This document shows, piece by piece, positions 1 through 6,632 of a DNA stretch of 16,712 bases. The stretch covers positions 1 to 16,712 of the forward strand of contig JBEKHI010000162.1 of NCBI GenBank assembly GCA_050012355.1, read 5' to 3'. The notes below the pieces were generated by a model. The model saw only the letters and a program-made list of their open reading frames with translations. It was not told the DNA's origin and did no database searches. Position 1 is the stretch's first letter; the number at the start of each line of letters is the position of its first letter. The translations under genes were made by a program, and so were the position numbers. The stretch is from JBEKHI01 sp050012355 (GTDB lineage: Bacteria; Actinomycetota; Actinomycetes; Streptosporangiales; Streptosporangiaceae).

Positions 1-2
1 AC

Positions 3-197
3 GACGTCGCGGCCACGAGGCAGGCGCTGGACATGATCACGGCCGTCCGCGGCGATCTAGCTCCGGCCCGCGTCGTCAGAGGCCTAGCGTTATCACCCGC
101 AACACCCGTAACACCCGCCCCGAGCACCGCGACCTGCCCCCCGCCGTCCCCGCCCCGCCGCTCGCGCCCCGCGCGGCATCGCAGCTGCCCGGTTTGA
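3..197 (+). CDS. 3' end of an unidentified ORF (partial)
   Basis: The reading frame is open from the left edge to a TGA at 195-197. The first 30 or so codons (VAATRQALDMITAVRGDLA and following) look like normal protein sequence. They faintly recall the helix and turn before the second half of RidA/YjgF-type proteins, but this is only an impression. After about residue 32 the frame turns into a Pro/Ala/Thr/Arg-rich, low-complexity tail encoded by C-rich DNA. The true protein may therefore have been frameshifted or truncated, and the tail may not be native. Start and most of the gene lie outside the window. No function is assigned. Confidence 0.3.
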   Translation, partial: DVAATRQALDMITAVRGDLAPARVVRGLALSPATPVTPAPSTATCPPPSPPRRSRPARHRSCPV

Positions 198-430
198 TGT
201 GATATCGCCGGGTTGCGCCGACCGTCGCCATCGCCCTCAGGCCCGAGCGATTCTGGTGGGTGCTACACCAACCAGCAAAGAGCATTGTTAATGCAGCACC
301 AACCAGCATCGAGGGGCGAGGCGGTCGGGCGAGATGTCACGGATGCCCGGTTCGCGCGGCCGCCGGAAGGCCTGTCGACGCGAAGTTGTCCACGTCTGGG
401 ATCGGTCAACACGCCCGGAACCGGACATCT
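198..430. other. Intergenic gap between convergent 3' ends
   Basis: These 233 bases lie between the TGA of the leftmost ORF and the TAA of the minus-strand amidohydrolase. Open frames across it are rich in Arg/Pro/Gly and have no recognisable domain. The only structure I see is the repeat at 254-308. No U-tract terminator is visible. Confidence 0.5.
254..308. repeat. Mixed direct and inverted short repeat
   Basis: CACCAACCAGCA occurs exactly at 266-277 and again at 297-308, 31 bases apart. TGGTGGGTGCT at 254-264 is the reverse complement of AGCACCAACCA at 295-305 with one mismatch. Between them sits a small palindrome, GCATT-GTT-AATGC, at 282-294. The stretch is locally less GC-rich than its surroundings. 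It could be an operator, a weak bidirectional terminator or the scar of a small mobile element; the sequence does not decide. Confidence 0.45.
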
Positions 431-1759
431 TTAGCCGAATATGAGCTGACCGCCGACGATCGTCGCGGCCACGGGGTCGTCCAGCAGGATGAGGTCGGCG
501 ACGGCTCCCGGCGCGACGTGGCGGGGCCGCGCCGGTTCGGCCGCGGTTCCCTGGAAGAGGCGCAGCGCCCGGGCGAGGCCGGTCGTTTCGCCGGTCGGCC
601 GCCGGGTGCACGCCCGCATCGAGCTCCACGGATCCGGATTACCGAACGGCGCGTCCGTGCCCGCCGCGACCCCGACTCCCGCCGCCAGCAGGCTGCCGAG
701 CCGCCACAGATCCGGCCGGTCCTCGGCTGGCACCTCGCAGGCGTACTGCTTAGCGCGCTCGACCGGGAAGTCCGGCTGGGTCACCACGGTGACGCCGCGT
801 TCCCGCAGCCAGGACAGCGAGCCGGTCCCGATGACGGCGCCGTGTTCGATCCTGTCCCCGTGCATGACGCCGGCGATGTCGAGTGCCGCCTGGGTGAGCG
901 CGAGCTGAACCCGCGTCACGCAGTGCACGGCCACCGGGCGCCCGGCCGCGTGCGCGGCCGTCATCCGGTCGGCTAGCTCCGCGAGCGGAGGCAGCGAGGT
1001 GTCGTCCAGCAGGATCTTGACCGGGCCGAGGCTGAACCTTTCGGTGGGCGGAAGGGTGACCTCCGGCGGCGCCATGCAGTGCAGCCGTTGCCGGATGGCG
1101 CCGCTGGCCACCGCCTCCGCCAGCCCGGTCACGGCGGCGTCCGTCATGTCCGGCGTGGCGTCGGTGAACCCGGTGATCCCGAGCCGCGCCGCCGCGGCGC
1201 TCACCGCGGCCAGGTCCAGCCGGGCGGGCTCGACGCGGCCAGCCAGCCACGAGTCCATCCGCCACAGGCGCCCCGTCGGTCCCGAGGCGTCGCGTTCTAT
1301 CCCTGGCTCGCCGCAGTCGCTCAGCCCGACCAGTTCGGCCGCGCGGGAGTTGAGCATCCAGAGCGCGCCGGAGCGATGCTGGACGCGTACCGGTCTTTCG
1401 GGCAGCAGCCGGTCCAGCGCCTCGCGGTCCAGCGTCCCGGCGACCGACTCGTGGTAGCCGGTGCCGCGTAGCCACGCCCCCGCGGGCAGCTCCCGATTGG
1501 CTTGCGCCAGCCGGGCGGCGAGCCCGGCCGTGTCGCGCACCTGCGGCGGACCGAGCGGTACCGAAGCTCCGCTGGCGGCGAGCGCCCGCAGGTGGATGTG
1601 GTGATCGTGCAGCCCCGGCAGCAGCCAGCAGCCGCGGCCCGGCAGCTCATCCTCGCCGGGTTCACGCGTTAGCCGGGGCGCGATCTCGGAGATCCGTCCG
1701 CCCGCCAGGCGGACATCGGCCACTCCGCGGCCCGGCACCCGCGCGGACCTGATCAGCAT
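431..1759 (-). CDS. YtcJ-like amidohydrolase (metal-dependent hydrolase)
   Basis: A 442-residue member of the amidohydrolase superfamily (Amidohydro_3/YtcJ-like type), probably cytoplasmic and hydrolysing a C-N or ester bond. Residues visible from the ATG at 1759: the metal-binding HxH in LPGLHDHHIH (H54, H56), the lysine of VKILLDDTS that is usually carboxylated in the family, the histidines of AVHCVTR and RIEHGAV, and the aspartate of AGTDAPFG. The C-terminus is the usual APGAVADLILLD beta-sandwich return. The frame is open upstream to 1954, but that stretch overlaps the CoA-transferase. The ATG at 1759 overlaps that gene's TGA by 7 bases and puts the family's N-terminal strand at residue 1. 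It is the last gene of the 5151-431 operon. The substrate is unknown; hydrolysis of a cyclic amide or ester intermediate would fit the neighbours. Confidence 0.82.
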   Translation of the reverse strand: MLIRSARVPGRGVADVRLAGGRISEIAPRLTREPGEDELPGRGCWLLPGLHDHHIHLRALAASGASVPLGPPQVRDTAGLAARLAQANRELPAGAWLRGTGYHESVAGTLDREALDRLLPERPVRVQHRSGALWMLNSRAAELVGLSDCGEPGIERDASGPTGRLWRMDSWLAGRVEPARLDLAAVSAAAARLGITGFTDATPDMTDAAVTGLAEAVASGAIRQRLHCMAPPEVTLPPTERFSLGPVKILLDDTSLPPLAELADRMTAAHAAGRPVAVHCVTRVQLALTQAALDIAGVMHGDRIEHGAVIGTGSLSWLRERGVTVVTQPDFPVERAKQYACEVPAEDRPDLWRLGSLLAAGVGVAAGTDAPFGNPDPWSSMRACTRRPTGETTGLARALRLFQGTAAEPARPRHVAPGAVADLILLDDPVAATIVGGQLIFG

Positions 1760-2574
1760 GGCGGTAGTACCCACTGCGATCTGCCGAGCTGCGAGCACGC
1801 GACCTTCCATCCGAACCCATCCTGCGTGACCGGGTGCTCGCCCGGGCACTCCGGCGGTGCCGCGGCGAACGTCGCCGCCACGTTCCGCATCGACAGGTCG
1901 ATCAGCGATCCGCCGCCGTTCGCGTACGCCATCGCCACCGCGTACGCACCGCAAACCCCGGTCAGCGGATCAGCGATGGCGTCCGCGCAGAACACCGGGT
2001 CCCCGTCATCATCCCGGCCCACCAGACCCCCGGCGACCGCCGCGTCGTCCCCGAACGCGACCTTGCCCGGGTCGTCGCGCCCGTAACCGGTGATGGAGAG
2101 CCACACCTGGCCGTCCGGCCGGTCGAGCTCATCCGGCGCCAGCCCGAGCTGGGCCAGCGCCCGGGGACGGGACGCCTCGATGACGATGTCCGCCCCGGTG
2201 AGCAAGCCCGCGAGTTCCGCGCGCCCGTCCGCGGACCCGAAGTCGATCGTCACCAGCCGCTGCCCCGCATGCAACCGATTGAAGAACCGCGCGTCCGCCC
2301 GGGCACCGTCCGGCCGGGTGCAAGATTCCACCTTCACCACCCGCGCACCCCCCTCCGCGAGCAACCTCCCGCACAACGGCCCAGCCCACATAGCCGACAA
2401 ATCCACCACAACCGCCCCCCTCAGCATCCCCTCCGGAGCCGCGACTGCCGCCCCCTCCAGAGCCGCGACTGCCGCCCCCTCCAGAGCCGCGACTGCCCCG
2501 CTCGGAGCCTCTGCCGCCCCCATGGATGGGCCATCGCTGGCGCCATAGCCCCAGCGATGGCCCATCCATGGCAA
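1753..2574 (-). CDS. CaiB/BaiF (family III) CoA-transferase, C-terminal half of a split gene
   Basis: This half carries the recognisable CoA-transferase core: AVVVDLSAMWAGPLCGRLL, then GARVVKVES, FFNRLHAGQRLVTIDF, DIVIEASRPRALAQLG, WLSITGYGR and FCADAIADPLTG. The aspartate in IADPLTG (residue 202 from the TTG) is the likely acyl-accepting catalytic residue by family analogy. The enzyme should move CoA between carboxylic acids. The start is uncertain: TTG 2574, ATG 2565, or ATG 2427, which is exactly where the family core begins and is preceded by GGAG at short spacing. Residues 1-49 come from palindromic and tandem repeats, not conserved protein. It lies in the same frame as the ORF at 2617-3204, separated from it only by 14 sense codons and one TGA. 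It overlaps the amidohydrolase by 7 bases. It may work as a separate subunit with the N-terminal half, or be dead. Confidence 0.75.
   Translation of the reverse strand: MPWMGHRWGYGASDGPSMGAAEAPSGAVAALEGAAVAALEGAAVAAPEGMLRGAVVVDLSAMWAGPLCGRLLAEGGARVVKVESCTRPDGARADARFFNRLHAGQRLVTIDFGSADGRAELAGLLTGADIVIEASRPRALAQLGLAPDELDRPDGQVWLSITGYGRDDPGKVAFGDDAAVAGGLVGRDDDGDPVFCADAIADPLTGVCGAYAVAMAYANGGGSLIDLSMRNVAATFAAAPPECPGEHPVTQDGFGWKVACSQLGRSQWVLPPC
2431..2502. repeat. 24-bp tandem repeat, three copies
   Basis: Units at 2431-2454, 2455-2478 and 2479-2502. The first two differ at one base; the third diverges in its last few bases. On the minus strand they encode repeated Ala/Val-rich octapeptides (GAAVAALE, GAAVAAPE) just before the conserved core of the CoA-transferase. 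The period is a multiple of three, so copy-number change would not shift the frame. Confidence 0.85.
2520..2571. repeat. Perfect 21-bp inverted repeat (palindromic element, copy A)
   Basis: Positions 2520-2540 and 2551-2571 are exact reverse complements, separated by a 10-base loop (CGCCATAGCC). It would form a very stable hairpin in DNA or mRNA. It lies inside the split CoA-transferase, immediately after the TTG candidate start at 2574. The inner 40 bases (2526-2565) are 31/40 identical to 16253-16292 read on the minus strand, so this is one member of a dispersed family. Confidence 0.9.
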
Positions 2575-2607
2575 GCAGGGCCCCGGGGCCCCCAGGCTGC
2601 CAGGCCT

Positions 2608-2657
2608 GTCGATGTGTCATAGACCGGGCTCTATGCCGGTCGATGTCACATCGACCG
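2608..2657. repeat. Nested palindromes carrying the in-frame TGA
   Basis: Three pairings overlap here. CGGTCGATGT at 2637-2646 pairs with ACATCGACCG at 2648-2657 around a single base. GTCGATGTG (2608-2616) pairs with CACATCGAC (2647-2655). CATAGA (2618-2623) pairs with TCTATG (2630-2635). The TGA that ends the CoA-transferase N-terminal half is read from 2617-2619 inside this structure. The layout ATG-x-GTCAT followed by CGGT faintly resembles the repeat at 16253-16292, but much less clearly than copy A does. Confidence 0.7.
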
Positions 2658-3204
2658 CGGCGGGGTCTGCGGCGGGGGTGGCTGGGGTGGCGGGGTCTGG
2701 GGTGTGGGGGTCTGCGGTGGGGGTGGCTGGGGCGGCGGTGGCTGCGGGGAGCGGGGCGGCGGGGACTGAGAGGAGCTGGGCGCGGTCGGCTAGGGCGGTG
2801 GCGGTCATGGTGCGGGCGGCTGACTCCAGGGCGGACCAGGGGGTGTCGGGGGTGGCGGTCGAGCCGAGGTGGTTGGGATTGGTGATTGAGCCGAGGATGG
2901 CGGGGACCGCGGCTACGTCGTCGGGGCGGCTCAGGGTGACGGCGCACCAGCCGTCGGCGGTGCGCAGCAGCCGCGTCGTCCCGTTCGCTGACACCCGGCC
3001 GGCTCGGTTAAGCCCGCGCAGCCGGGCTCGCGTGGTGAGGATCGTTCCCGGATCGGGCCGGACCCCGGTGGTCTTCTCCAGTAGGTCGCACACCCTCGCC
3101 AGCAGGCCGAACGCGGCGGCCGGTGACGCGTCCGGCGCCTGGCCAGGATGTCCCGTCAGCCCCATCGCGCCGGAGGCCGCCCACGCGAGCACCTCACACA
3201 TCAC
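2617..3204 (-). CDS. CoA-transferase-like protein, N-terminal half of a split gene
   Basis: A 195-residue ORF. Residues 1-125 (MMCEVLAWAASGAMGLTGHP through TTRLLRTADGWCAVTLSRPD and ILGSITNPN) resemble the region preceding the CaiB/BaiF core in long actinobacterial CoA-transferases. The rest is a Pro/Ala/Thr linker ending at TGA 2619-2617. Reading through that TGA continues in frame into the CoA-transferase core, so the two ORFs are one ancestral gene of about 483 codons interrupted once. In my reading the CaiB motifs appear permuted, with the DGW.AVTLSRPDD segment before the WAGPLCG segment. The start is GTG 3204, overlapping the gpgS stop by 4 bases (GTGA); ATG 3201 is an alternative. Whether it makes a stable protein alone is unknown. 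Confidence 0.65.
   Translation of the reverse strand: MMCEVLAWAASGAMGLTGHPGQAPDASPAAAFGLLARVCDLLEKTTGVRPDPGTILTTRARLRGLNRAGRVSANGTTRLLRTADGWCAVTLSRPDDVAAVPAILGSITNPNHLGSTATPDTPWSALESAARTMTATALADRAQLLSVPAAPLPAATAAPATPTADPHTPDPATPATPAADPAAVDVTSTGIEPGL
2662..2751. repeat. Imperfect 45-bp tandem duplication, G-rich on + strand
   Basis: Unit 1 begins at 2662 and unit 2 at 2707. The first 32 bases of each agree at 30 positions, after which they diverge. The + strand shows many runs of four or five G. On the minus strand it encodes the Pro/Ala/Thr-rich linker (TPTADPHTPDPATPATPAAD) at the end of the CoA-transferase N-terminal half. The G-runs could form a quadruplex on the template strand. Confidence 0.7.
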
Positions 3205-4124
3205 GCACCGATGACATCGCGGATCGGGGGGCGGCTCGCCAGCGGTACCTCATGCTCGTCGGGCAGCCACTCGCCGCCGACCTGAACGAACTGGGTGAAA
3301 GCGGCGGTGTCATCGGCGTCGAGTCCGCACCGCTCAAGCGCCGCGCCGAGGATCTGCCGTGCCATCACCCCGAGCTGCCGCAGGTTCCGGTTGCGATGCT
3401 TGCGCACGCCGAGGTTGACCTGGGCCAGACCATCCAGGCCGTAACGAGTGTGCGCGTCGAGCAGCAGCCCGATCTCCACGCCGTACCCGGCGGCGAAGGG
3501 GACGGTCTCCGCGAATTCCCGTGTCACCACATACTCCCCGCCGAGCGGCTGGATGATCCCGGCTAGCTCTGGCCGCAGCGCGCCTAGCAGCGGGCGGGCG
3601 AGGAGTTCGGTAACCCGGCCCCCGCCGGTCCCGTACTCTGCCGATTCCAGCCGCAGCGGACGACGATAGAACCCCTTCACCAGCTGAACTGCCGGGCCGG
3701 TCAGAGCCGGGCCGAGCAGCGCGGGGACGAAGCCGGGGCTCGGGTCCACCAGATCGGTGTCGAGAAAGACCAGGATGTCGCAGTCGGTCGCGGCGAGCGC
3801 GCGCCACAGCACCTCGCCCTTGCCCGGACGGACGTCCAGCCAGGGGAGGATGTCCGCGTGCCGCATCACCCGGGCGCCAGCCTCGCGGGCGACCTCGACA
3901 GTGCGGTCGGCGGATCCCGAGTCCACGACCAGGATGTCGTCCACCAGCGTCCCGGCGAGCGGCAGGACGGACGCCACCACATCGCCGACCGTGGCCTCCT
4001 CGTTCAGCGCGGGCAGCACCACGCCGATCGTGCGCGACCCTTTGAGCTCGCATAGTCCGGCGACCGACCAAGACGGTTCCTGCCAGGTGGCGCGACCCAG
4101 CCAGTCGCTGGTCTCAGGGAGCAC
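3201..4124 (-). CDS. gpgS: Glucosyl-3-phosphoglycerate synthase (GT-A glycosyltransferase)
   Basis: GpgS transfers glucose from a nucleotide donor to 3-phosphoglycerate, the first step toward glucosylglycerate and, in mycobacteria, the methylglucose lipopolysaccharides that bind fatty acyl-CoA. The 307-residue product matches the family over its length: an N-terminal WLGRATWQEPSW, nucleotide-binding GVVLPALNEEATVGDVV (34-50), VVDSGSADRT (67-75), RPGKGEVLWR (99-108), a DTD metal motif (122-124), GFYRRPL (151-157), GGGRVTELLARPLL, IIQPLGGEYVVTREF, GYGVEIGLLLD, and VRKHRNR with the family's metal-binding histidine (H243). It starts at GTG 4124, overlapping the crotonase gene by 11 bases, and overlaps the CoA-transferase start by 4. 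A gpgS inside an acyl-CoA operon is unexpected. All key residues are present, so it should be active. Confidence 0.9.
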   Translation of the reverse strand: MLPETSDWLGRATWQEPSWSVAGLCELKGSRTIGVVLPALNEEATVGDVVASVLPLAGTLVDDILVVDSGSADRTVEVAREAGARVMRHADILPWLDVRPGKGEVLWRALAATDCDILVFLDTDLVDPSPGFVPALLGPALTGPAVQLVKGFYRRPLRLESAEYGTGGGRVTELLARPLLGALRPELAGIIQPLGGEYVVTREFAETVPFAAGYGVEIGLLLDAHTRYGLDGLAQVNLGVRKHRNRNLRQLGVMARQILGAALERCGLDADDTAAFTQFVQVGGEWLPDEHEVPLASRPPIRDVIGA

Positions 4125-5151
4125 GGTTCGCGCTGATTTCGTCCACGAGTCCCCAGCGTAGGGCTGTCTCGGCGGTCAGCCGTTCGCCAGTGAGGAACAA
4201 CCACGCTGAGCGCCAGCGCCCGATCCGCCGCGGCACGCTCACCGTACCGCCCGCGCCCGGCACCAGGCCCATACCGATCTCCGGAAAAGAGAATGACGTT
4301 TCCGGTACCGCGACTACACGCCCGCCGAACGCGGCGATCTCGGCGCCGGCGCCGACACAAGCCCCGTGCACCCGCATCGTGACCCGGTCGGCGATCGAGT
4401 CGATCACCCGCCACGGTGCGCGGGCCAGCCGAACCAGGTAGGCGGCCACCGGATCGCTGGCCGTGCCGAACTCGGCGAGATCGCCGCCGCTGCAGAAGTT
4501 CGAGCCGGCCCCGCTGATCGTCACGTGGACGTCCGGGTCGGCGGCGCCCGCCTCCACGGCGGCGAGGAGTTGCTCTCGCATTCTGAAGGACAGTGAGTTG
4601 CGTCGTTCCGGATGATCCAGCGTGATGCGGAGCTGATCGCCTTCGCGGATCGCGCGTACCAGCGGACGGCCGGTAGCCGGCGGGGGTGGCATGTTTCCGC
4701 GTCCGGCCAGCCAGCGGGCGAACTCGGGGCCGCCGAGCAGCATCGAGAACACCGCCGCCTCGGCGGCTAGGGCGGGAACCGTGCGCGGGTCGGTATGGCG
4801 CAGCAGGTGGCCACCGGCAACAGCGGCGCGCGGGGCCCGCGAGACGGCCGTCTCCAGCTGCCGTATCGCCGCATCGAGATCCGCGACCCGCACGAGACTC
4901 GTCGCCGAAACCGGCACTTCCGCGTCGGTCAGCGTGAACGTGAGCGCGTCCAGTACCGGTGCCAGCGCGGACGTCACCGGGCCGCGCAGCACGCCGACCA
5001 CCAGGGGCAGCGTCTGGTGGAGTGCCTGAACGGACTCGGGATGACGCCCGTCCAGATCCACGAACACGAGGGGCCGGGCTGGATCGCCGGCCCCGTCGAG
5101 TTCAAGGTCAAGATCCGGGAACAGCCCAGTCGCGGCAATTGATTCTCTCAA
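4114..5151 (-). CDS. Two-domain crotonase-family protein (enoyl-CoA hydratase/isomerase-like)
   Basis: The 345-residue product has two parts. Residues 160-340 are a standard crotonase domain: ITLDHPERRNSLS, the oxyanion loop GSNFCSGGDLAEFG (216-229), a second loop ACVGAGAEIAAFGG (264-277), and FPEIGMGLVPGAGGT (289-303). Glu271 and Glu291 match the two catalytic glutamates of rat enoyl-CoA hydratase (E144, E164). Residues 1-150 are a weakly conserved, probably degenerate crotonase-like half (FVDLDG, VVGVLRGP). The enzyme would hydrate or isomerise a cytoplasmic enoyl-CoA. It heads the leftward operon. The assigned start is TTG 5151, lying in the operator-like palindrome; the nearest Shine-Dalgarno-like AGAAAGG is 12 bases upstream, and an ATT at 5154 would be better spaced, so the start is unsure. 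Confidence 0.82.
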   Translation of the reverse strand: MRESIAATGLFPDLDLELDGAGDPARPLVFVDLDGRHPESVQALHQTLPLVVGVLRGPVTSALAPVLDALTFTLTDAEVPVSATSLVRVADLDAAIRQLETAVSRAPRAAVAGGHLLRHTDPRTVPALAAEAAVFSMLLGGPEFARWLAGRGNMPPPPATGRPLVRAIREGDQLRITLDHPERRNSLSFRMREQLLAAVEAGAADPDVHVTISGAGSNFCSGGDLAEFGTASDPVAAYLVRLARAPWRVIDSIADRVTMRVHGACVGAGAEIAAFGGRVVAVPETSFSFPEIGMGLVPGAGGTVSVPRRIGRWRSAWLFLTGERLTAETALRWGLVDEISANRAP

Positions 5152-5234
5152 AATGAGAAGCTACCTTTCTCTCAATGAGAGGATCATACTCCGAGTGGTA
5201 GCTGCCGCACGGGTCCGCGTCGAGGAGGACGACT
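5145..5234. promoter_or_regulatory. Divergent promoter with two palindromic operator candidates
   Basis: This region separates the leftward crotonase operon from the rightward transporter operon. Two short palindromes built from the same half-sites are visible: CTCTCA-A-TGAGAG (5169-5181, perfect) and TCTCA-AAA-TGAGA (5146-5158). A minus-strand -10-like TATGAT lies at 5183-5188 beside the first palindrome, though no good -35 is seen. On the + strand GAGGAGG (5222-5228) is a strong ribosome binding site 6 bases before GTG 5235. TACCTTTC (5162-5169) is shared with the other divergent promoter (15177-15184). The palindromes resemble TetR-family operators in size and placement; the regulator is not in the window. 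Confidence 0.55.
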
Positions 5235-6632
5235 GTGAAACCGCAGAGAACCATCGCCGCACTCGCGGCATTCGCGGCAGTGGCGGGGCTGACCGTCGCC
5301 TGCGGCCGCGCGGGGGGTGCGACAACCAGCTCGCCATCGTCAGCTGGATCAACCGCTGCTACGCAGGCAGTGGCCAGCACCTTCGGCACGCTCGGCAAGG
5401 TCTGCCACTCGGGTTCACCGTCGGGTTCGACGGATCAAGGGGTCACCGCGAGTACGATCCAGGTCGGCACGTTCACCGACCAGTCCTTCACTCAGGATCC
5501 GACGATGGTGGACGCCGCCAAGGTATTCACCTCGTGGTGCAACTCGCTGGGCGGTATCGACGGCCGCAGGATCGTCTCTAACACCCTCGACGACGGGCTG
5601 TACAACGTCCAGGCCAAGATGGTCGAAGCGTGCGGCCAGGACTTCGCGCTGGCCGGCGGCGAGTCGGCGCTGGATGAGCTGGGCGTCGAAACCCGGCTGA
5701 AGTGCTTGCTGCCCGCCTTCCCCGCCCAGGTCATCTCCACCCTGAACACGGGATCGAGCCTCCAGGTCTCGCCGGGCTATAACACCGGCAAGTACTACGT
5801 CTACAACCAGTACTACAACTGGCTCATCAAGCAGGAGTACCCCGACTCCGCCCAGCATGTCGGCATCATCGCTGGCGACGTGGGGGTCACCGAGACCGAC
5901 GAGGCTGAGGCGGCCGAGGACATCAAATCGCTCGGCGGCAGCGTCGGCTACGACACGCTGTACTCGCCGATCGGCTCCATCGACTGGACGCCGTTCGCGG
6001 AGGCCATCAAGAGCAAGGGCATCAAGGGACTGATCTTCCTCGGCCAGTACCAGGACCTAGCCAAGCTCGAGCTGATCCTCACGAACATGGACTACAAGCT
6101 CGACTGGATCGACGCTAACACCAACAGCTACGACACGGCGTTCAACGGGCTGGCGGGCTCCAGCGTGCTGTCCGAGCAGAACAACGTGGCCGACATAGAG
6201 GGCGTCTACCCGCTGGAGGAAGCGTCGAGCAACCCGGCGTCCAAGGAGCTCAGCCAGCTGTGGGCCAAGTACGAGCCCTATGAGCAACTGTCGCTGCCGG
6301 GGGTACTCGCGTTCTCCTCCTGGTTGCTGTTCGCCGAATCGGCGTCGAGTTGCGGGGTGGACCTTACCCGCAAGTGCCTCTACGACGCCGCGATCAAGCA
6401 GACCAGCTGGACCGCGGGCGGGCTGATGGCGCCGATGAGCTTGTCCCCAACGACCACCCCGGTCACCTGCTGGAATGTCGAGAAGGACACTCCAAGCGGA
6501 TGGGAACCCGCGTCGTTCGGCGCGAACGACGGTGCCTACAGCTGCGGCGGCCCGTATTACCTCCTCAAGGGCAACTACGGCAGCCCGCTGACGCTCGCCA
6601 ACGTTGGCTTGTCGCTTAGCGACCTGAAGTAA
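5235..6632 (+). CDS. ABC transporter substrate-binding lipoprotein (Liv/LivK type)
   Basis: The 465-residue protein has a signal peptide with a lipobox (MKPQRTIAALAAFAAVAGLT then VAC, Cys23), followed by a Ser/Thr/Gly-rich tether. It should therefore be lipid-anchored outside the membrane. The mature part follows the type 1 periplasmic binding fold of branched-chain amino acid importers: ITVGTF-like strand IQVGTFTDQS, CNSLGGIDGRRI, AKMVEACGQDFALAGG, VGIIAGDVGVTETD and IDWTPFAEAIKSKGIKGLIF. Several cysteines (WCNSLGG, VEACG, LKCLLP, SCGV, RKCLY, VTCWN, YSCGG) may form disulphides. Actinobacterial catabolic clusters often use such proteins to capture carboxylic acids, not amino acids, so the ligand is open. 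The start is GTG 5235, with GAGGAGG 6 bases upstream. The permease ATG follows the TAA directly. Confidence 0.88.
   Translation: MKPQRTIAALAAFAAVAGLTVACGRAGGATTSSPSSAGSTAATQAVASTFGTLGKVCHSGSPSGSTDQGVTASTIQVGTFTDQSFTQDPTMVDAAKVFTSWCNSLGGIDGRRIVSNTLDDGLYNVQAKMVEACGQDFALAGGESALDELGVETRLKCLLPAFPAQVISTLNTGSSLQVSPGYNTGKYYVYNQYYNWLIKQEYPDSAQHVGIIAGDVGVTETDEAEAAEDIKSLGGSVGYDTLYSPIGSIDWTPFAEAIKSKGIKGLIFLGQYQDLAKLELILTNMDYKLDWIDANTNSYDTAFNGLAGSSVLSEQNNVADIEGVYPLEEASSNPASKELSQLWAKYEPYEQLSLPGVLAFSSWLLFAESASSCGVDLTRKCLYDAAIKQTSWTAGGLMAPMSLSPTTTPVTCWNVEKDTPSGWEPASFGANDGAYSCGGPYYLLKGNYGSPLTLANVGLSLSDLK

Noticed and set aside
260..976. 238-codon + strand frame opposite the end of the amidohydrolase
   Set aside because: Arg/Gly/Pro-rich with no motif; the opposite strand encodes catalytic residues of a known family.
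2520..2571. Rho-independent terminator inside the CoA-transferase
   Set aside because: The stem is long and perfect, but no T-tract follows on either strand and the same sequence recurs elsewhere as a repeat.
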